Source: Calamus simplicifolius
Taxonomy: Eukaryota; Streptophyta; Magnoliopsida; Arecales; Arecaceae
NCBI GenBank assembly: GCA_900491605.1
Contig: UESW01003832.1
Span: 736,619-800,618, forward strand
Direction: 5' to 3'
DNA length: 64,000 bases
Positions 10,481 to 23,319 of this stretch are shown here, in pieces. Numbering within the stretch: the stretch's first letter is position 1; each line of letters starts with the position of its first letter. Both the position numbers and the translations under genes were made by a program. The notes beneath the pieces were generated by a model. The model did no database searches. It saw nothing but the letters and a program-made list of their open reading frames with translations, and was not told the DNA's origin.

Positions 10481-10799
10481 TCCGAAATCTCCAAATCCCG
10501 GTTGGGTCGGGCAACAGGTTCCCTGAACCACTACAGGAAAAAGCACAGATTCCCTAAACTTCGGCAAGGCCGACCCACGAACATTCGAGCTCCGATAAGA
10601 GCGAGACGCAAAAATTCCAAGCTTCAGACCGAAGTAAGGAACGTATTTTGCCGAATAATCCCTGAACTGTCGAACCTCAGTTAGTTCGGATGGCACGGGA
10701 TCCTCATCCAATGATAAGCGGGATGCCTTTGTACCCCACAAATAGCAATGACAACGAATTCGGTGCCAAAAGATAAAGATTGAAAAACGAAACATAACT

Positions 10800-11540
10800 C
10801 TCTTTATTGCCAGTCGAGATCGGTTACAAATGCCTTAGAGGCGTTACAAGAGCATTGAAATGCATAAAATAAAGACGAATATAAAACTCGGGCAACTGCT
10901 CCAAAGTAGGCCTAGGCAACTGTGATGCTCCGACGTCCGGATCGATAAATCAGGCAAACCACGAAACGGTCAGCCCGCCTGGATGGTCGATAAAGCTGAC
11001 CCCCACGGCTCCCGCCGAATGAAGAGATTCAGAAGGTGGCACGGCCCGTGGATGCTGATTTTGAGGATTCGGACGAGCCAGCCCGCTCCCCTAGGAGGGG
11101 GTGTTGGCTCGCGGGCTGCCGCCCGACCGAGAGGCTCAGGGACCATCGGACCCCGGTTGCTCCCATATTCTCTGCCCCGTGGCAAGGATTTCCCTCAGAG
11201 AAGGGATGGGAATCCAGGCTAGCGAAAGAGGGAGAGTCTGTGCGTGCTACGGGGGTGTCGATACACTTCCTACCGTAAGCCCCCCGTAACAGGCCACAAA
11301 GGTCACACGGGAAGGGTATATGTGCGCTCCCGTGCGATCTCTGCGCCCCCTATGTGCGCTCCCCATGCGATCTCCGGGACTCATCCCCTAAGGGCGAGCC
11401 ACCTTTCAGCAGCTCCTTCATCGCCCCAACTAGCTCGGTCCTCTCACTCGCAGCAACAGAAAAATGAGCATGATGAAAGCTCTAATGGAAAAGAAACTTT
11501 GGGGATGACCAAACATGACCCCCATTTTCCCCTTTTTATA
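10800..11540 (-). ncRNA. E1 antisense unit 2: short TATA-to-AATAAA transcription unit (putative)
   Basis: On the minus strand a TATA box (TATAAAAA, 11533-11540) is followed about 730 bp later by AATAAA (10803-10808). E2 (32536 to 33264) and E3 (56256 to 55531) keep the same pair. The block upstream of the TATA box, GACGATT[T/C]C..GCATTTAATGAC, is also conserved. No common long ORF was found: E1 has only short ORFs after ATG 11471, while E2 has 83 codons and E3 104. I call it a transcript of unknown coding status. Confidence 0.4.
11533..11540 (-). promoter_or_regulatory. TATA box of E1 antisense unit 2
   Basis: TATAAAAAGGGG on the minus strand, preceded by CTGCC in all three elements. E2 has CTGCCTATAAAAAGGGG at 32532 and E3 has CTGCCTATAAAATGGG. 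Confidence 0.6.
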
Positions 11541-11974
11541 GGCAGAAATGAACCGGGAAAAGCTACCAAGTTGTAAAGCCCCGAGGTTTGTACATCTGGC
11601 CTGTACATCCACATGGCCCCTCAGGATAGGCGCAATGCCCCATTGCGCGCCGAGCCCACCACCCAAATCGTGACGCATGTGATGATTTCACCTTGATCCC
11701 GAATCGCGGTCATTAAATGCCGAGAATCGTCCACTGGCATTACGGGAACTAACGGGCTCAGAATATCGTCCTTCGAAAGTAGCGTCCTCCAATGGTGAAC
11801 GGTTGCGTGCGCGGTACGTCAAAATGACCTGCATGGGAAAAGAGCACCTTCCGGAAAGCTCTGGTGCAGCCTTATGTTCCCCGCAACGCCGTATCATCAA
11901 TTCTAGGTGAAATAAAAACTGAATCACCTGCAGAACGGCAGGGCGTTGGTAGAAAGGCAAAAAGCGCAAAGACC

Positions 11975-12295
11975 TATCTTCCTCGTCGGCCCCAGCCGAC
12001 CTATTTTACCCATCGGCCCCAGCCGATCTGTTTTGTTCGTCGGCCCTAGCCGACCTATCTTGTTTGTCGGCCCCAGCCGACCTATTTTTGCTCGTCAGCC
12101 CTAGCCGACCTATTTTACCCGTCGGCCCCAGCCGACCTATCTCATTTGTCGGCCCCAGCCGACCTATTTTTACTCGTCGGCCCCAGCCGACCTATTTTAC
12201 CCATCGGCCCCAGCCGATCTATTTCGCTTGTCGGCCCCAGCCGACCTATTTTGCTCGTCGGCCCCGGTCGACCCATCTCGCCTGACGGCCTTAAC
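11975..12295. repeat. E1 array A: hairpin tandem repeat (about 28 bp unit)
   Basis: About 11 units of GTCGGCCCCAGCCGACCTAT followed by a short T-rich spacer. Each holds a palindrome, mostly GTCGGC-CCCA-GCCGAC. At 12012-12027 and 12203-12218 both arms change together to ATCGGC-CCCA-GCCGAT. It lies just past the 3' end of antisense unit 1. E2 has a related array at 31800-32140. Confidence 0.88.
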
Positions 12296-12688
12296 GGATC
12301 CGTTCTGTCGATCGGTCCACACCAACCGGACCAACCACTTCCCAATTCGCCGGTCAAGGCTGCTGCCCTGCTTTGGGCCAAACCGATGCATTCCTTCAAT
12401 CCCGGAATGAGGATGACCTAAGAGTATCAGCGAGCCATAAGTCGCTCACGATTGAGACGACGACAACGAAGCCACGCAAGAAAGGCACTTAGATGGAAAT
12501 GGGAAACTCTTTTACTAAGAAGCGACAGACAAGCTTCTAAAAGACAAAATACAAGAATGGCCTCTAAGAGCCGGGAACCACATCGGTTTTGGAGGAGCCC
12601 TCGGTTGCATCCACGGAAGTGTGACTAGGCTCGCCCCTCTCCAACACCTTCGCCCCTTCAACGGCAGTTTGAGACCGCCCCTCAGAAA

Positions 12689-15525
12689 TCACGCTTCGCC
12701 GGAACCCGGGACAACACCAGGGTCAGTATCTGAGATGTCGACATATTCGTCCTCTTCTTCCCCCTCGGACTCACCCTCATCAGGAGTTTCAGCATCCAGA
12801 AAAGAGAGATCCCATTCCGGATGCTCGCTGGATATCTTCTCTTTGCATTCCTGCTGCCCAAGTTGGAAGGCGCCGACACTGATAGCATCCTGCCTCCCCT
12901 TGAGTATGGCGAGCTGCATGTTGGCCTCAGCAGCCAGTTTCCAGCCTCTGCAACTTGGGCCCGCATAATGATATTTTGCCCCTCAAACTCGCCGGCCCGC
13001 ATCTCGAATTCTGAGCTCTTGTTGCGGCTAGATTCAAGCTCGCCTTGAAGGGCCCGAACCTCCAACTCCAACTTCGCCATCTGAAAAGCCAGAGTAAGTC
13101 GGCATCACAAGAAACCAATAGAAAAAGCTAAGAAAGGGGGGGGGGGAATGAGATCGTACCTCCTCCTCTCGTCTGGCCAACCTCTTGGCCGATTCCTCAG
13201 CCTCGCCCCTGGCTCTTGTCCTATCAGCCCCGACCAGCTCGACTCTCTCCTGCAGATTGTTGATCCTCGACTGTTTGGCTCCAATTTCCTCCTGGGCTTG
13301 GGACAGCTCGTTGTTCACTCGAGCTATCACCCCTTGTTGCCATTTAGCGCCCTCCCTCAAGTGGGCAATTTCGCTGTCGCGGCGCTTCAGTCGCCCTTCC
13401 ACCTCCTCGAGCATCCTAGTCAAACGCTTCCTCTCGTCGGCAGCTTCCTTCCCCAGCCGACCCATACTCTCGCTATGTTCTCTCCGCATCGCCTTCACCT
13501 CCGCGGAATGTTTCGACTCGATTCTGGCCAGCTCCAGGCACGCGTTGTCATTCTTCGCCAGGAGTTCCTGCAACTCCTCACCCTGCGCTTTTGCTTGGAC
13601 ACCTCGGCCAGGGCGACCTGGTGTGCCGCCCTTATTCCCTTCATGCTCCTGTCAGTCATATCCATGAGCTCTTCGAACTTCTCAGACACCTTCAGTCGTG
13701 ATTGGAGCTCGACATTATCCCTCCTAGCCTGAATGCTGGCCCCGTCGCCAAACTCAGACGCCAGCACATCGCCCGAGAAAGCAAAACACTCTGCAAGACA
13801 AAAGGTGAATAAAAACCCATGATGGGTCACTCAGGGAACATCTACCGCACGGAAGAAATAACTTACCCGCGAGGCATAGGCCCGAGTCATCCTCATCAGG
13901 GTCGTATTGTCGATGTCGGGAAGGAGATGGATACTCTCGGCCATGCCTTGCTGACCGAACGCGGCATCGACCAGCTCCAGGTCTGTGAACTTGTCCGCCG
14001 AAGGATCTGCACCCGGATACAAGGCCGACCTCATTAAGGCAGAAAACGCCTCCTCAACACCAGCGCTCGAACTGCTGGGCTGACCGTCCCCTCCTGAGGG
14101 ACCGACCTGGGCGACCTCCGTCTGAGAGGTCCCCAGCTTCCCAGCCTCCTCTATCAAGGCCCTGGCTTGGACTTCTTCGGATAATTCGGCTAGCCCAAGC
14201 GCCAGCCTCCCCAAGATCTTTTTCGAGGGAGCTCCCAATGCGGGACTCCCACCTTGCTGCGTCCCCTCCTCCGACGCATCCTTCCAGGTTACCGCCACCT
14301 GCATCTCCTCCGCAGGCTCCCCCGAAGCCTCGGTCTGACCCGCCTCTTAATCCATCGAGGCGGTCCAACCTCGCTACTACCAGACTCCCCTGCAGAGAGA
14401 CCAAGAGGGGGCTCTCCCTGAACCTCCTCGGCTGCAGCCATCCCATCTCCCTCTCCTACTGGAGCCGATGGCGATCCCGCGGGGACAGCAGGCTCCTCAG
14501 CAACAACCGCCTCTCCCAAATCCGCGCTGGTTCCTCTTTTAGGGGGACGCGGTCGGACGGGCCAACGGAGCTTCATCCGAGCTGTCCGATATCTCCAACA
14601 CAAGAGGGCCGGGCTGCAACCGTTCTCCCCGGATCCTCCTTCACCCCCGGCGTTCCTGCCGCGACCGCTCCGGCGTCCGGTGGGCTTCCTACGGAGATAT
14701 GGGCCCTTTTCTCGGGCCTGCCACTATCCGCGCACTGCTCTCCCGGGGTGCTTTCCCCTCTTCCTCTTGGAGAGGCTCGTCAAAGCCGACCTCTGGGCTG
14801 AAGGAACAAAACATACACGATCAGATCCAAGCACATTCATCGAGAAAACGCGCAGCAAAAAATTTAAAGAGGAAATTCACCTTGCGGGTCCAGGGGCTGA
14901 GCCCTGCTGCGAAGAGGGCCCCCTCGATAGCAGGTCGTTAGCCGAAAACACTCGGCCATTGCGAAGTACGCCAAATCCCTTTCCTCCTGCGCTGACAAAA
15001 CTGGATGCGTCTCCGCATCCCTAGCAAAGTTTTCCCATTTCCGAGGGAAGCCGGATCCAATGTTCCCCTCTGCAATAACGAACCGGCTCTTCCATCCCTT
15101 GATGGAAGATGGCTTATCCACAATGACGTTGAAGGACCTCCGGGGTCCAATATACGGCCACTCTGATTTCCTCCCAGGTATCAGATGGTAGCAGGCGCGA
15201 AAAAGGGGAAGGGTGGCGACAATCTGAATCTGGTGGCACATTAAAATAAATCCGATGATGCTCCGCCAACTGTTTGGGGCCACCATCGCCGGGCAGATAT
15301 TGTAGTGGGTCATTATCTCCTTCACCAGAGGATGGAGAGGGAAACGAAAGCCCACCTTCAAACTGTCTTCATAAATGAAGACCCCGGACTCCAGATCTCG
15401 TGAGACCCTATTCTCGGACTCCGGCGCCCGCAGAATGACATCTGAGGGCATGCCATACCATTGATGAATCTCCCCAAATCCTCAACTACCATCTCCGAAA
15501 CTATATCATTGGGGCTCATCGCCAT
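12689..15525 (-). pseudogene. E1 antisense unit 1: spliced gypsy-type transposon ORF with coiled coil
   Basis: This gene runs opposite to pol. The start is the ATG at 15525 (MAMSPNDIVSEMVVEDLGR). Exon 1 (15525-14881) encodes FIYEDSLKVGFRFPLHPLVKE and MVAPNSWRSIIGFI, matching the putative gypsy-type transposon domain PF04195. Introns are 14880-14798, 13866-13791 and 13159-13081, all GT-AG and 76-83 nt. Exon 2 is Pro/Ser/acidic-rich with a conserved block ending AYAS. Exon 3 is a long coiled coil (LLAKNDNACLELARIESKH). Exon 4 continues it and ends with an acidic tail after HPEWDLSFL. E2 and E3 have the same layout. It is broken here by a frameshift after EDLGRF and others in exons 2-4. Its function is unknown; it is not a classical transposase. 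Confidence 0.75.
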
Positions 15526-15631
15526 CTCGATTGAGAGAAGAAACACCAGGCAGGACGACGAGAATCGAGGAGGATGAAAGGCCAAACTTTTCAAAAAGAC
15601 AAGATGAGAGGATGCCGCGAACGTGCACATG

Positions 15632-15639
15632 TATATATA
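15632..15639 (-). promoter_or_regulatory. TATA box of E1 antisense unit 1
   Basis: TATATATA on the minus strand, about 105 bp upstream of the ATG at 15525. E2 has (TA)n at 28581-28593, 97 bp upstream of its ATG. No clear equivalent is seen in E3. Confidence 0.5.
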
Positions 15640-15892
15640 CGGTACGTCTATCGCTTTGCTTCCCCACTAAGGGAGCCACCTGGAGGAGATAGGGCGTCTC
15701 GCCCGAGGCGTCCGGAATCGCCTCGACAAATGCCCGATCGATCGGGATTCACGATGTGGCATAATCCCAACCGTCACTCCCGGAGGAGCCTTAACCCCGA
15801 AGGCTGTAAGGCCCTGTCGCATTAATTAGGGCATCATTGCACGAGCTGTCTAAACCAAGACGTCCCATCTGGAATGCGCCATTTGAACTTGT

Positions 15893-15940
15893 ACTCCCTA
15901 TGCCCGAACCTACGCTTCGAACTAGGGAGTGGAGGGCATG
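15893..15940 (+). promoter_or_regulatory. E1 polypurine tract with conserved stem-loop
   Basis: ACTCCCTA (15893-15900) pairs with TAGGGAGT (15923-15930). The right arm runs into the purine-rich TAGGGAGTGGAGGG and then CATG before the 3' LTR. This is the expected plus-strand priming site. E2 and E3 keep the same stem-loop. Confidence 0.7.
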
Positions 15941-17040
15941 TGTTGGGGGGTAAAATCGACATTGCATTAATATCCGTGCGAGGCGGCTAAGGCTGACCTC
16001 TTCTCTAGCTCGGCTCCTTCCGGCTTCCCTAGCTCGGCTCCTTCCGGGCTTCCATAGCTCGGCCCTTCCGAGCTTCCCTAGCTCGGCCCTTCCGGGCTTC
16101 CATAGCTCGGCTCCTTCGGGCTTCCCTAGCTCGGCTCCTTCCGGGCTTCCATAGCTCGGCCCTTCCGGGCTTCCCTAGCTCGGCCCTTCCGAGCTTACAT
16201 AGCTCGGCTCCTTCCGGGCTTCCCTAGCTCGGCCCTTCCAGGCTTCCCTAGCTCGGCTCCTTCCGGGCTTCCATAGCTCGGCCCTTCCGGGCTCCCCTAG
16301 CTCGGCTTCTTCTGGGCTTCCTTGGCTCGGCTCCTTCCTGAGCTCTCGTAGCTCGCTTCCCCCCCCCCGAGCCTCTATGACCCGGCTTCATCAAGCAATC
16401 CACAACCTAATACCTACCTCCGCGGAACCTGACGCAGGAGAGCCCAGGCTTACCAGAAGGATATCATAGATAAGGAATCATGTCGAGACGTGGCCTAGAG
16501 CCTATCATAACTGCCCCAGGTCTACTCGACTGGATCTCGAGACATCAAGGTGCTCTCCCAGCCATCGATCCCCTAACAAACAGGATACGGATTCCACGGC
16601 CCCACAACGGCCTGATTCTATCCACCTCCGTATTCTAACAACTTCTGAACCTTCCAGAAGACGCTCAAGGTCCAGGTGACAATCTATAAATTGGCCACTC
16701 CCAAATTCCCTCAGGTACGCAACTCCTTACGCAAACACATGCATCTTTTTGGCACACTGATACGTGTGTTCTCACCCTCACGGCTCTCTCCGGCGGCTCG
16801 TTGGTGCTCTTCCCCTTTGGAGCTCTTGATTGGCCATCCCCGGAGAGGTCTCCCGGAGAGATCCACCTCCCCATTATCTGGTTGATCACCGATTTCTTCT
16901 CCACTGACTTGAGCGTTGGAGGGACTTCTGCGGAGGGCCAACCCCAACGACTCTCACGCGAGGACTTTTTGTGCAGGTCCGCCCCCCCTTCCCTGGAGAT
17001 CGACCGCGCCCGAGTCGGAGGACGGATCCCGGCGGCAACA
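15941..17040 (+). repeat. E1 3' LTR
   Basis: It begins TGTTGGGGGG and ends GCGGCAACA, followed by TSD AGATC. It carries the U3 array at 15995-16350 and TATAAA at 16685-16690, and is very similar to 2126-3199 outside the array. Confidence 0.92.
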
Positions 17041-17357
17041 AGATCATAGCTTCTAATGATATATACACTATTTTTTATGCCTACATAGAGAGATATGATC
17101 AGTTAAAAGTAGAACATTAAATTTCTTTTACACTGCACAATGGCGTCATGAAGAAAATTTAAAACATAAAAGGGTACATCAAATGATGCCAAAAGAATGC
17201 AGGATTTCACTCCTTAGATTTATCTTATCCTTTGAGCATAAAAGCTAGGGGATAAATAAATCTTCTTCTAACTTTAGAGCCATGAGGCATGAGAAAAATT
17301 TAATGTCTGAGTAAGGGTTAGCCAGCCTACTTTGAGGCTGAACTGTGGGCATATATA

Positions 17358-17464
17358 ATATATATATATAGATATATATAGATATATATATATATATACA
17401 TACAGACATACATAGATATATACATACATACTTACATACATACATATATATACATATACATACA

Positions 17465-17496
<32 letters not shown>

Positions 17497-17525
17497 CATA
17501 CATACAATACATATATATACATACA

Positions 17526-17597
<72 letters not shown>
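17358..17597. repeat. compound microsatellite (TA)n, (TACA)n
   Basis: Long runs of TATA and of TACATACA, ending in a pure (TA)n block at about 17552-17597. Open frames reading MYVCMYV on the minus strand are an artefact of this repeat. Confidence 0.95.
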
Positions 17598-17600
<3 letters not shown>

Positions 17601-18632
17601 CTTATTTTTTTTAAAAATTAAGTAGAATCTTTCTGAAATTTTTTTGACAGGATTGTGTCTAAATCTATTTCTATGACAATAATTACACATTCTATATTAA
17701 ATTAATGTTTGGCCTGAGATTCCTTTGTTTGTTTGTATGACATAAAATTATTTTCTTTCCTTAAATTTTAAGGAATCATGTCTTGCTTAAGGAGGATGAT
17801 CAGCTTTAAAAAGTATAGAAAAGAAAAGGGATAGAGGAATCCTTGGATTATCACTTAAGAGAACTCAAATAGCTTTGAGAATTGAGACTGTGAGGCAAAG
17901 GCTCAGAAGTTTGAAATCAAATCTTGCCGAATATAGAATTTACCTGGACAGACACTTGTAAAGCATGTCAGGGTTGTTAATAATAAGTTACAAAAGATTA
18001 CACATAGTGGTCATATACTTAATGATATAGAGAAGTATATAGCTTTGTATAAAACATTGCCACGAAGTCTACAAGAAAATTAGAAAAGCTTTTGGGAAAT
18101 TGATTATCGCATGTCTTCCAATACCTCAGATGACAAAGATTTTTTAAATGAAAAAACTAAAGTTTATGAGATGCTAGTTTACTTGTTTCTTGAGTGGAAC
18201 ATTTGAAAAAACTTAGCTAGGACATCTATATTAGCTGTGAGTCCCAATCTATATTCTGCTAAGTATTCCACTGCAAGCTATCCCTAGTTAAGGAAAATAA
18301 TTCCTATGATTTTGGATAGAGAAAATTTGAACAATTTATCCCTAGAAGGGTACGCTTTAACAGGTAATGAATTAAATTTTTTTTTCTCCTTGTTCTTGTA
18401 AATATGTTTTCATTAAATAGTTCTTGTAAATATATATATATTTTTATGGGTATTCCATGATTGAAAAAATTCAAGTGAATTCTCATTTGGAATTAAATAT
18501 GTTACAGTTCAAATTAAATCCCCATAAATTCAACATTTGAATATAGATGTGATTGGAAACATAATAAAACTTTTGCATCCATATCTTATGAAGTTTTTTT
18601 TTGGTTAATATAATTTGAAATTATGACTAATG

Positions 18633-18732
<100 letters not shown>

Positions 18733-18786
18733 CATAAATTGATATTTCATTTACCTTTGTCTCTTTGTAGTTCTATTATTAGTCAT

Positions 18787-21700
18787 GACATTTAAGAATA
18801 TTATTGCTGATCTCAATAAAGGAGAGAAATTAAACGGTGATAATTATAACATATGATAATTAAAAATTCAGTATATACTCGATGAGAGTGATGCTTTGGA
18901 AGTCATCAACAATGTGATGAGTGAGCCTTAATATGTTGAGGAAAATGTTAAAAATGCCCACTACAAACATGATTTAGCTACTTATAATATATGAAAAAAA
19001 AAAGATTTCACTACACGAGGAATCATGACCAGTTCCATGATCAGTGATATGGTCTATGAATATCAGCAGTATCAGACTCTTAATGGCATGTGGATTGCTT
19101 TGAGAGAAAAGTTTGGAGAACTTCTATCTCAAAACTTAGGTAGCTAACTATCAAATTTGACACTTACAAGAAAGTTCTTAACAAATCAATGAAACAACAT
19201 TTAAGGGACATGTCAAATATGATCATGGAATTAAAATCTAGTAGACATGACCTCACGGATGAGCAGTAAGTATAAGCAATTATTCGGTCTCTTCCTAATG
19301 GTTGGGAACACATGAAAGTTACTATGACACATAATGAAAGCATTAAGAATTTTGCTGATATTGTGCGTCATTTGAAACTTGAAGATGAGCACCTAAAGGC
19401 AGCCAAGCCTAATGCATGAGCATGTGTGGCAAAGCTGAGTTCTAAGAAGTTTTTTTCTTTAAGCGCAAGAGATATAATGGATGAAACAAAGGCAAGGTAA
19501 GGAAAAAGAGGCTAGTCAGGGACCAAAGAAAAAGAATAAGTTTCAAAAGTGCTACAGAAAAAACGCGGTAGTAAGAAAGACATGACTAAGATGACAGGCT
19601 ATAATTGTAGCAACTGGATCACTTTGCTCATGAATGCACTAAGCCTAAAAAGATATTATCTTATCTTGCTTTTTTTAATTATACTTCTATATCAAATATT
19701 TTTGTTTCTAGTACTATTTTGCTCATCGAAGCGCATCCTTTATGGACTATAGATTCAGGAGCCATAGACCATGTAGCTAGAGACATAAATGAGTATGTAA
19801 AATTTTGTCAAATTCCTAGAAGAATGAAGTAGATTTATTTGGACAATAATGCAAGGATATAAGTAAAAGGAATTGGTACATGAAAATTGGATTTGCAAGA
19901 AGGCCGGATCCTGTATTTACATGACATCCTTTATGCTCTAGCAATTCGATGAAATTTGGTCTATGTCATTGCTCTTCTGAAATTAGGATACAATTTGAAT
20001 TTTCATGAAGAATATGTAAATATTTCTCATGATATAATTTACTATGGTTGTGGATTTCTTATGGATGGTTTAATGGTTTTGAACACTAAATATTGTAATG
20101 GTAACAATGGTATTTGTTTTTCCTTATTTGTTGAATCTAGCAATGATGATGCTGATATGAATTATGGCATACTAGATTAGGGCATATTGGGCAAGATAGA
20201 ATGAATAGACTTGCTCATGATGGTTTAATGGGATCAAATATGAAATTTAATATGCCTACTTGTGAACTTAAAAGAAAAAATGAATAAAAAACCATTTGGA
20301 ACAGCCTAAGGGCTGATTACCCTTTACAACTTGTACATTCTGATATTTGTGGACCAATGAGTATTAGAGCAAGGCATGGAGCCTCATATTTCATTACTTT
20401 CATAGATGATTATACTTGATATGGTCATGTCTATTGATCTCCCATAAATCAAAAGCATTGTATTGCTTTATACGATATTTAAATAAGATAGAAAATCAAT
20501 TAGATAAGAAGGCGAAAGCTTTAAGGATCGATCGAGAAAGAGGGTATCTATCCAAACAGTTCAAAAAACTATGTAATGATAAAGAAATTCTGAGACAATT
20601 GATCATTCCTAGAATTTTGCAACAAAATGATTTTGCTGAACGAAGAAATGGGACATTACTAGACATGGTCTGGTCTATGATGGCACAAGCTAATCTCCCA
20701 ATACAATATTTGGGAGATGCTTTATTAACTGCTGCATACATATTTAATCGAGTACCTTCTAATTCAGTGTCCTTCATACCTTATGAGTTATGGACATGTA
20801 GAAAACCTAATTTGAGTCAGTTGCATCCCTGGGAATTTACAGCTTACATTCTTGACACTTCCCATAAATATGGTAAATTAGGATCTAGAGAAATAAAATG
20901 CATTTTTATAAGATACTCTAAAAACTAAAAAGGATATGTGTTTATTGATGAGGATTTTGATGGAAGGTTAACTGAAATTGAGTTCCGATATGTCACTTTT
21001 TTGAAGATCAATTTCCTAAAAGGGATGATATGGACAAATGTTCTCATTTATATGAGATGGCTAAACAGGAAGAGGTTGATACAAGTCGTTCGATGGTTGA
21101 CACTTAAGAAGTTGTACTTAATCCTGTTCTTGATAGTAAGAACACAAAGGATTTGCTTCAACCATCTCAATTGAGTTAGAGTTGAGACTGAATTAGAACC
21201 AATTTTGATAGGTGGAAGCAATGATCCTTAATTACGAAGGAGTATTCTTCCAAAACTCCTCAAAAATATTTTTAAATTGAAAACAAGACTTATATAGTTA
21301 CTCCCCAAGATGATGATGAACCTACAACTGTCAAAGAGGCACTTGAGTGTCCTACTAAAGAAAAGTGGAAAGTGGCATTGGAAAAGGAAATTGAATCTAT
21401 GAGAATAAACCAAGTTTGAGACTTAGTTGATTTACTGCTAGGCCGTAAAGCCATTGGGAACAAATGTATTCTCAAAATAAATCGTAAGGCATATGGTTCT
21501 ATCGATAGACATAAGGCTTGTCTGTAGCGAAAGGTTATACTCAACAGAAGGGTATATACAATGAGAAAACTTTTTCACTAACTGTTAGGTTTACCTCTAT
21601 TCGTTTAATTCTAGCTATAGTAGCACATCTAGATTTAGAATTGCATCAAATGGATGTGAAGATAGCTTTTCTACATGGAGAGTTAAACGAGAAAATCTAC

Positions 21701-22880
21701 ATGGAATAGCCTATAGGTTTTCTGGTTAAAGGTCAAGAGCGCAAAGTTTGCAAGCTTCAAAGGTCAATTTATGGCTTGAAACAATCATCTAGACAGTGGT
21801 GCCTTAGATTTCATTAAGTGATTTCAACATATAATTTTAAAATAATTGATGAGGACCATTGTGTTTATGCTAGAAAGATGAATGACAAATTTATAATTCT
21901 ATCTCTTTATATTGATGATATTTGATAGCTGAAAATGACAAGGAGTATGTCATGACCATTAAAAGATGGTTGCCCATGAATTTTGACATAAAATATATAG
22001 GTGAAGCAAATTACATCATGAGAGTAAAATTTAAAGAGATCGTTCAAAAAAACTTTTGGCTCTATCACAAGAGAATTATATCCAAATGATTCTAGAACGT
22101 TTCAATATGAGTAGTTGCAAACCTATGGATCTCTTATATCAAAGGGCGAAGCTTTGAGTCAAGATATGTGTCCTAAGAATCCACAAGAACAAAAGCAAAT
22201 GTCTAATGTACCATATTTAAGTATTGTTGGGAGTTTGATGTACGCTATGATGTGCACCCACCGGAATATGTTTTGTTGTTAGTCTAGTTAGTTGGTATTA
22301 ATCGAATCTTGGTACAGAACATTGAAAAGTTGTCAAAAGAATTTTGAGATATTTAAAAGGAACTATGGATTACTGCCTATGTTACTAAGGATCGAATTTG
22401 CATCTTATTGGATATTTAGATATGCTGATTGGGGAGGAAACATTGTTCAACAAAAATCTACATCTAGTTATGCCTTTTTACTTAATGAAGGTGCTATATC
22501 TTGGTGTAGTAAGAAGCAAACATGCATAGCACTGTCAACTATAGAAGCTGAATTTGTTGCATATTCAGTTGCTATATAAGAAGTTGTTTGGTTAAGAATA
22601 TTTTTTGATAATTTGGAAGTTCAAAGTGATGGTGTTGCACCAATCACTATTTATTGTGATAATCAAGTAGCGATTGCTTTCACTAAAGACTCTAAATATC
22701 ATAGTATAGAACCAAACACATTGATACCATATACAACTACATTAAAGACATCATTAGTAAAAGAGAAGTGATTGCACAATATATCTCTACGCATCGAATG
22801 GTAGCGGATCCTTTCACTAAGCCAATTCCAAGAGATGTTTTTATGGTATATATAGATTCTCTTGGATTATGTAGAATATA
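18787..22880 (+). pseudogene. copia gag-pol polyprotein, decayed
   Basis: Ty1/copia order Gag-PR-INT-RT-RNaseH can be read through many stops and frame changes. Gag starts near 18787 and shows IADLNKGEKLNGDNYNIW. The protease motif is TIDSGAIDHVA at about 19749-19780. Integrase pieces are LGHIGQDRMNRLAHDGL, VHSDICGPMS (D) and a C-terminal core with FAERRNGTLLDM (E). RT shows FTSIRLILAIVAH, MDVKIAFLHGEL and YIDD at about 21910. RNaseH shows SSYAFLLNEGAISWCSKKQ and LSTIEAEFVAYS. The longest open piece is 170 codons (20416-20928). It is clearly non-functional and old. Confidence 0.9.
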
Positions 22881-23305
22881 GATTGTATAATTTTTTTTGA
22901 ACATTGTTGAGCACATATAATATACTATTTTTATGATAAATGCAAATGAATATTATATTCTTTATCTTTTTATCATAATATATATATACAGATCATATGT
23001 TTGGTTATAAGCTCAACAAAGTGATGTCACATAGGTTTAAGGTTGACTTACTCACACAAGCAATCACCTCTAGCGCTCGGATAGTGAATAGAGATGAGAC
23101 ATAATGTTAGGTACGTTTCCTCATGGAAAGTATGAGATAAGATTATACATACATACATACATGCAATTATCATATATATATATATATATATATATGATAA
23201 TCAATTTGAATAGCCCACTTCCAAATATCCTGTGAAAGTCAGATATATATGAATTCTCTGTGATTGCTTGCTGAATGAGAGCACTCAGAGAATTCGAGTT
23301 AGGTG
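22881..23305 (+). other. copia 3' untranslated region, first part
   Basis: AT-rich sequence after RNaseH with no gene, including a short (TA)n run at about 23172-23194. It ends at the hAT target site CTTGAAAG (23306-23313). Confidence 0.5.
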
Positions 23306-23319
23306 CTTGAAAGTAGACT

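Larger units (their letters stand above)
2126..17040 (+). mobile_element. E1: Ty3/gypsy (Tat-like) LTR retrotransposon, nearly complete
   Basis: The element is 14,915 bp, flanked by the perfect duplication AGATC (2121-2125 and 17041-17045). It has LTRs of 1074 and 1100 bp, a PBS at about 3203, a broken gag-pol on + (3285-8656), about 7 kb of extra DNA with antisense units and tandem arrays, then a PPT and the 3' LTR. RT precedes INT, which is Ty3/gypsy order. A second RNaseH after the usual one, the large size and the extra antisense ORF are known traits of the Tat lineage (Retand/Ogre/Grande relatives). The LTRs are close to identical outside their internal arrays, so insertion was fairly recent. 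It cannot be autonomous because gag-pol has many frameshifts and stops. Confidence 0.92.

Noticed and set aside
11244..11576. 110-codon + strand ORF and other + frames at 10970-11290
   Set aside because: They are shadows of antisense unit 2, not kept in E2 or E3.
12064..12421. ORFs of 60-91 codons with SAPADLF/GPSRPI repeats
   Set aside because: They are frames through hairpin array A; the repeat peptide is different on each strand and frame.
17245..17690. Minus-strand ORFs reading MYVCMYVC
   Set aside because: They are translations of the TACA/TA microsatellite.
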